Below, one piece after another: positions 47,923-51,015 of a stretch of DNA of 51,015 nt. The stretch's first letter is position 1, and each line of letters opens with the position of its first letter. Both the position numbers and the translations under genes were made by a program. Below the pieces are notes generated by a model, which saw only the letters and a list, made by a program, of their open reading frames with translations, did no database searches and was not told where the DNA came from. The DNA is from an uncultured Clostridia bacterium (GTDB taxonomy: Bacteria > Bacillota > Clostridia > Oscillospirales > Ruminococcaceae): the NCBI GenBank assembly GCA_947381875.1, contig CANCXY010000002.1, positions 1-51,015 on the forward strand. Reading direction: 5' to 3'.

Positions 47923-50720
47923 TCAGCGCCCTTTTTCATTTGCCGCCGCCAGCTTTTGGTAAAGTTTCATCAATTCTGCCACGCAGGAGGTCTCGGTGGT
48001 TGTTTTCACATTGAAGCTATAGGCGGCCATGACGGCGCGGTCGTTGGCCTGGTGGGCCTTGCGGAGTTCGGGGGGCATCGTCAGCTCGTCGTAAAGGTCG
48101 GCGAGGCTGGCGTCCGGGTAGAGCGCGCGGGCGTCGAGGATGGCCTGCGCCGTTTTTTCAATGACGGCTTTCTGCGCCTCGGTGGGGGCAGGCCAGGGGA
48201 AGTTGTTGTAGACAATATTAGCAGAATAACGGTACCGCATTTCCAGCCTCCCGCAGACTGCCCGCATCCATGCCATGTGGACATTTGAAATAAGAACGCC
48301 AAGGTGATAAAGCGATGTGTCCGATATAAACCGCACTGTGTTGCTGCAAACAACTTCGGTATCCACATAACCAATCGGTACATACCGTCGCCGTTCAGAA
48401 GATACCTCTGGCACAATCAGAAAATTCCCCTGAGGCTGTTTGATTTCCATAAAACGTGTGGGGTAATCCGCGCAAGCGCGGGTTGCGGCTTTTGTGCTTG
48501 CCAGCCGGTATTCCCGTACCTGTTCCACTCGTTTCATCACAAGCGGCATATCCTGCAATTCCTTTGGGCTGGCATCCTTCAGCCATAGGCACCAGCGTAC
48601 ATACCCGTTGATAAAATCTTCCGAGCCAACAAAGCGCCTGAAAAACTTTTCGGCCGAGGGTTCTTTCCTCAAAAATTGTTCTTTTTCCTCATCGGTGAAA
48701 ATCAGATATCCGCCCTCGACTGGCTTTCCGCCGCTGCTCATCGCGGGAACATTCGATAAAGGTTTGGATCGACTTTCCACAAAGACAATGGGTGCGTTCA
48801 GCAAGTAGGGGCTGATGCTCTGTGCAGCTTGCGGCCGGTCTCCGATAAACAGCAGCTTTGGTGCATTGTTTGGCGCATTGCTAAATCCTACGATAACGCA
48901 ATGCACCTGGGCTTTGCTGTTGGATTCGCTGTCCCAGCGAAAGGTGCGGTGCGCAAAGTCAATGTGAATGCCAAAACGCTCAAACAGGGGCTTCCATACG
49001 CCCGCCACCTGCTCGCCCTGCGTGATGCTGTTTGTGGAAACAAATGCTGCGCGCACTGCCGTTCCCTGCATCAGTGCGGACGCTTTGAAATACCAGCCCG
49101 CTACATAGTCGATTTTTCCTGCCGCCTTATAGGACTTTCCGTCTTTATCGACATAGACAGAAAGAATATCCTCTTTCTGTGCCCTGCTTTGCAGGGAATA
49201 TCCCACAAACGGCGGGTTCCCCATAATGTAATTCAGCTTTTGTTTCGGCACAACGTCCGCCCAATCCATGCGCAGGGCATTCCCCTCCACGATATTTGCA
49301 TAACTTTTCAGCGGCAGGAAATCAAGGCTCATGCGGATAACATCTTCCGTCTCCTTCAGCATCTGGCTTTCCGCTATCCAAAGCGCCGTTTTTGCGACAG
49401 TCACGGCAAAATCGTTGATTTCTATCCCGTAGAACTGCCCGATAGATACCATAATCGGGCTGCCGTGTTCGTCGTTGAACCCCACCTGCCCATAGGTAAG
49501 CTGCGCCAGAACATCGTTTTCCAGCCGCCGCAGGGAGAGGTAGGTCTCTGTCAAAAAATTCCCGCTGCCGCAGGCCGGGTCAAGGAACGTCAGCCGGGAG
49601 AGTTTCGCCTGGAACTCCCGCAGCTTTTTCTCGCGCGCCTTATCCACCGCGATCTCCTTGATCTCCGCCAACTCCCGCCGCAGGCCATCCAAAAACAACG
49701 GGTCTATTACTTTATGGATATTCTCAATGCTGGTATAGTGCATCCCGCCTGCCCGCCGCGTATCGGGGTTCAGCGTGCTTTCAAATACCGCGCCGAAGAT
49801 CGTCGGGCTGATGGCCGACCAGTCAAAATCGTCACTGGCTTTCTGTAAGAGCAGGTCGACGATTGTTTCGTCAAAACGCGGGATAACAATTTTTTCATCG
49901 GCAAATAACCCGCCGTTGACATAGGGGAACGCGGCGAGGGATTCATCCATATACGGGTCGCGTTCCTCCGGCCTTGTGTCCAGCACCAGGAACAGGTCGA
50001 TCAGGGCGCGGCGCACATCTTTGGCAGGGAAGCCGCGCAGATAATTGTGGAATTTGTTCCGCCCGCCGAAGATGCCCGCGTCCTCGGCATACAGGCAGAA
50101 CACGAGCCGCACGCACAGCATATTCAGGCTTTTGAGCGTTTCGGGGTCGTCCGGGTCCTTGTACTGCTTCAGAAGCGCGTCGTACAGCGCGCCGACAAGC
50201 TCCCCGGCCTGCAAGGAGATCTCCATTTCCTTTCGGATGCCGCTGTCCCCGGTATCGACAAGGAATTGCAGGCGGTAGTATTCCTCGCTTAGGTTTTTCA
50301 GCAGCACGGTTTCCGGCTCGCCCGCCGGGCGCTCCATATCATAAATATGGAATTCCGCGAATTGCATGCCACAATCCAGCGCGGGCGCTGTGAGTAGGGC
50401 AGCTCCGCCGAGTACCGCTTTGCCTGCTGGAAGGGCGTCAGCCGCGTGCCGTCGGATTGCTGAATGGGCTTTTTGAGGTCTTTGTCCAACCCCTTCTGTT
50501 CGATCAGGACATGTGTGGCGGGCAGGATGCCGTCAATAAAGCTGGTGTGGTCGAGGCGCACCTGTTCTTCAAACGTGATGAACTGTTCCGGGTGTTCCAC
50601 GCCGTATACGTCGCGCAAAAGCGACAGCCAGAACGGCTGGCTCTCGCCCTTCTCATAGCCCCGGCCTTCCCAATCCTCCGCGAACCGCTTTGCCGCCGCG
50701 CGCTGCTGTGCGTCTGTCAT
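47923..50720 (-). pseudogene. MmeI-like type IIL restriction-modification enzyme, split by one frameshift
   Basis: Translated together, the two frames give about 930 aa, like MmeI (919). N-terminus (50720 down to about 50366): helical domain, then HTSFIDGILPATHVLIEQKG with D63 and E74-Q-K76, a PD-(D/E)XK nuclease site, and RYSAELPYSQRPRWIVACN. One missing T near 50366 (AATTCGCG where AATTTCGCG would read NFAEF) moves the frame. The second part has SAM motif I FLDPACGSGNFL, catalytic NPPFVGY and a C-terminal specificity domain (RFISDTSLYHLGVLIS, SANIVYNNFPWP). An ATG at 50367 could start a methylase-only protein of 814 aa. True inactivation or sequencing error cannot be told apart here. Confidence 0.85.
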
Positions 50721-50756
50721 AAAGCCTGCATCCCCCGAAATGTAAGTATGATATGG

Positions 50757-50785
50757 ATTATACGCCCCCTGATTCGACTTGTCAA
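50757..50785 (-). promoter_or_regulatory. Promoter of the MmeI-like gene
   Basis: Minus strand perfect TTGACA (50780-50785), 17-base spacer, perfect TATAAT (50757-50762). Confidence 0.88.
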
Positions 50786-50891
50786 TTTATTTCATCTTCC
50801 CCGCCAAACAGAGGCCACCCTATCCTTCCCGCAAAAAACAGTAGCCATCCATGCCCTCCCGTGGTAGAATAAAGAAAAGGAGGTATCGAAT

Positions 50892-51015
50892 ATGAACTTA
50901 AAAAAACTGCTCTCTCAAATCCATCCGCCCTGCGTTCGGTGCCCGTATCAGCAGGGGCTGGTGCATACGCTGGTTAGCCCCTGCCCCCCGTGCATCAAAA
51001 ACGGCTGCCGGACGT
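50892..51015 (+). CDS. Cys-rich protein, cut by window edge
   Basis: Only 41 codons are present: MNLKKLLSQIHPPCVRCPYQ, then SPCPPCIKNGC. The C-x2-C pairs suggest a zinc ribbon or a Fe-S protein; the family cannot be named. AAAAGGAGG precedes ATG 50892, and TAGAAT at 50865 with TAGCCA 17 bases upstream is a weak promoter candidate. Confidence 0.65.
   Translation, partial: MNLKKLLSQIHPPCVRCPYQQGLVHTLVSPCPPCIKNGCRT

Overview
The window looks like a chromosome segment of a high-GC member of the Clostridia (Bacillota), most likely a gut Oscillospiraceae/Ruminococcaceae-type organism. The reasons are strong AGGAGG-type ribosome sites, the PyrD-PyrK form of dihydroorotate dehydrogenase, a PadR/DUF1700/DUF4097/PspC operon, a heterodimeric ABC exporter with one degenerate site, and a GC content that by eye is near 55-60 % in core genes. 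Several islands (about 10.7-11.7 kb, 16.7-18.5 kb, 26.2-27.2 kb) are clearly richer in AT and look acquired. This taxonomic placement is inference.

Layout. 0.1-7 kb: a surface-polysaccharide cluster (rhamnose epimerase RfbC, Wzm/Wzt-type ABC exporter, two twin-domain family-2 glycosyltransferases, one small membrane protein). 7-9.8 kb: accessory genes (DinB/HicB-like protein, P-loop kinase, peroxiredoxin Bcp, GNAT). 10-14.5 kb: an S41 peptidase-like lipoprotein gene broken by a frameshift, then the padR-DUF1700-DUF4097-pspC envelope operon. The two units carry near-identical promoters over a palindrome. 14.5-16.6 kb: metY and tag. 16.6-18.5 kb: a MITE-like element and an unrecognised AT-rich gene pair. 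18.6-19.6 kb: a YefM/YoeB toxin-antitoxin pair with an RCC1-repeat ORF. 20-23.6 kb: a two-gene ABC exporter. 23.8-37.9 kb, minus strand: the complete de novo pyrimidine pathway, pyrC-carA-carB // pyrK-pyrD-pyrF // pyrE-pyrB, interrupted at // first by a decayed restriction-modification locus and then by a block of accessory genes. 38-44 kb, minus strand: a peptide/nickel-type ABC importer behind a promoter, structured leader and attenuator. 44.1-46.7 kb: argR and argS. 46.9-47.7 kb: a HAD-family protein. 47.9-50.7 kb: an MmeI-like type IIL restriction-modification gene split by one frameshift. A Cys-rich ORF runs off the right edge.

The most striking feature is the number of interspersed palindromic elements in intergenic and intercistronic spaces. 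Family A is a polar stack of three to five GC-rich hairpins (nine copies plus one cut by the left edge). Family B is a roughly 90-bp palindrome with GGGAGTGTCCAC-like ends and a central TTTCCCCGCCC/GGGCGGGGAAA hairpin. The outer stem of B varies between copies but stays paired, that is, with compensatory changes. B copies occupy all four gene junctions of the peptide transporter operon, and at one of them two ATPase genes are joined into a single 662-codon frame. A copies lie directly before start codons or directly after stop codons, and two inverted A copies bracket the dead restriction-modification locus inside the pyr operon. I recognised no transposase, tRNA, rRNA or CRISPR array. All calls come from reading the sequence; no database search was possible.
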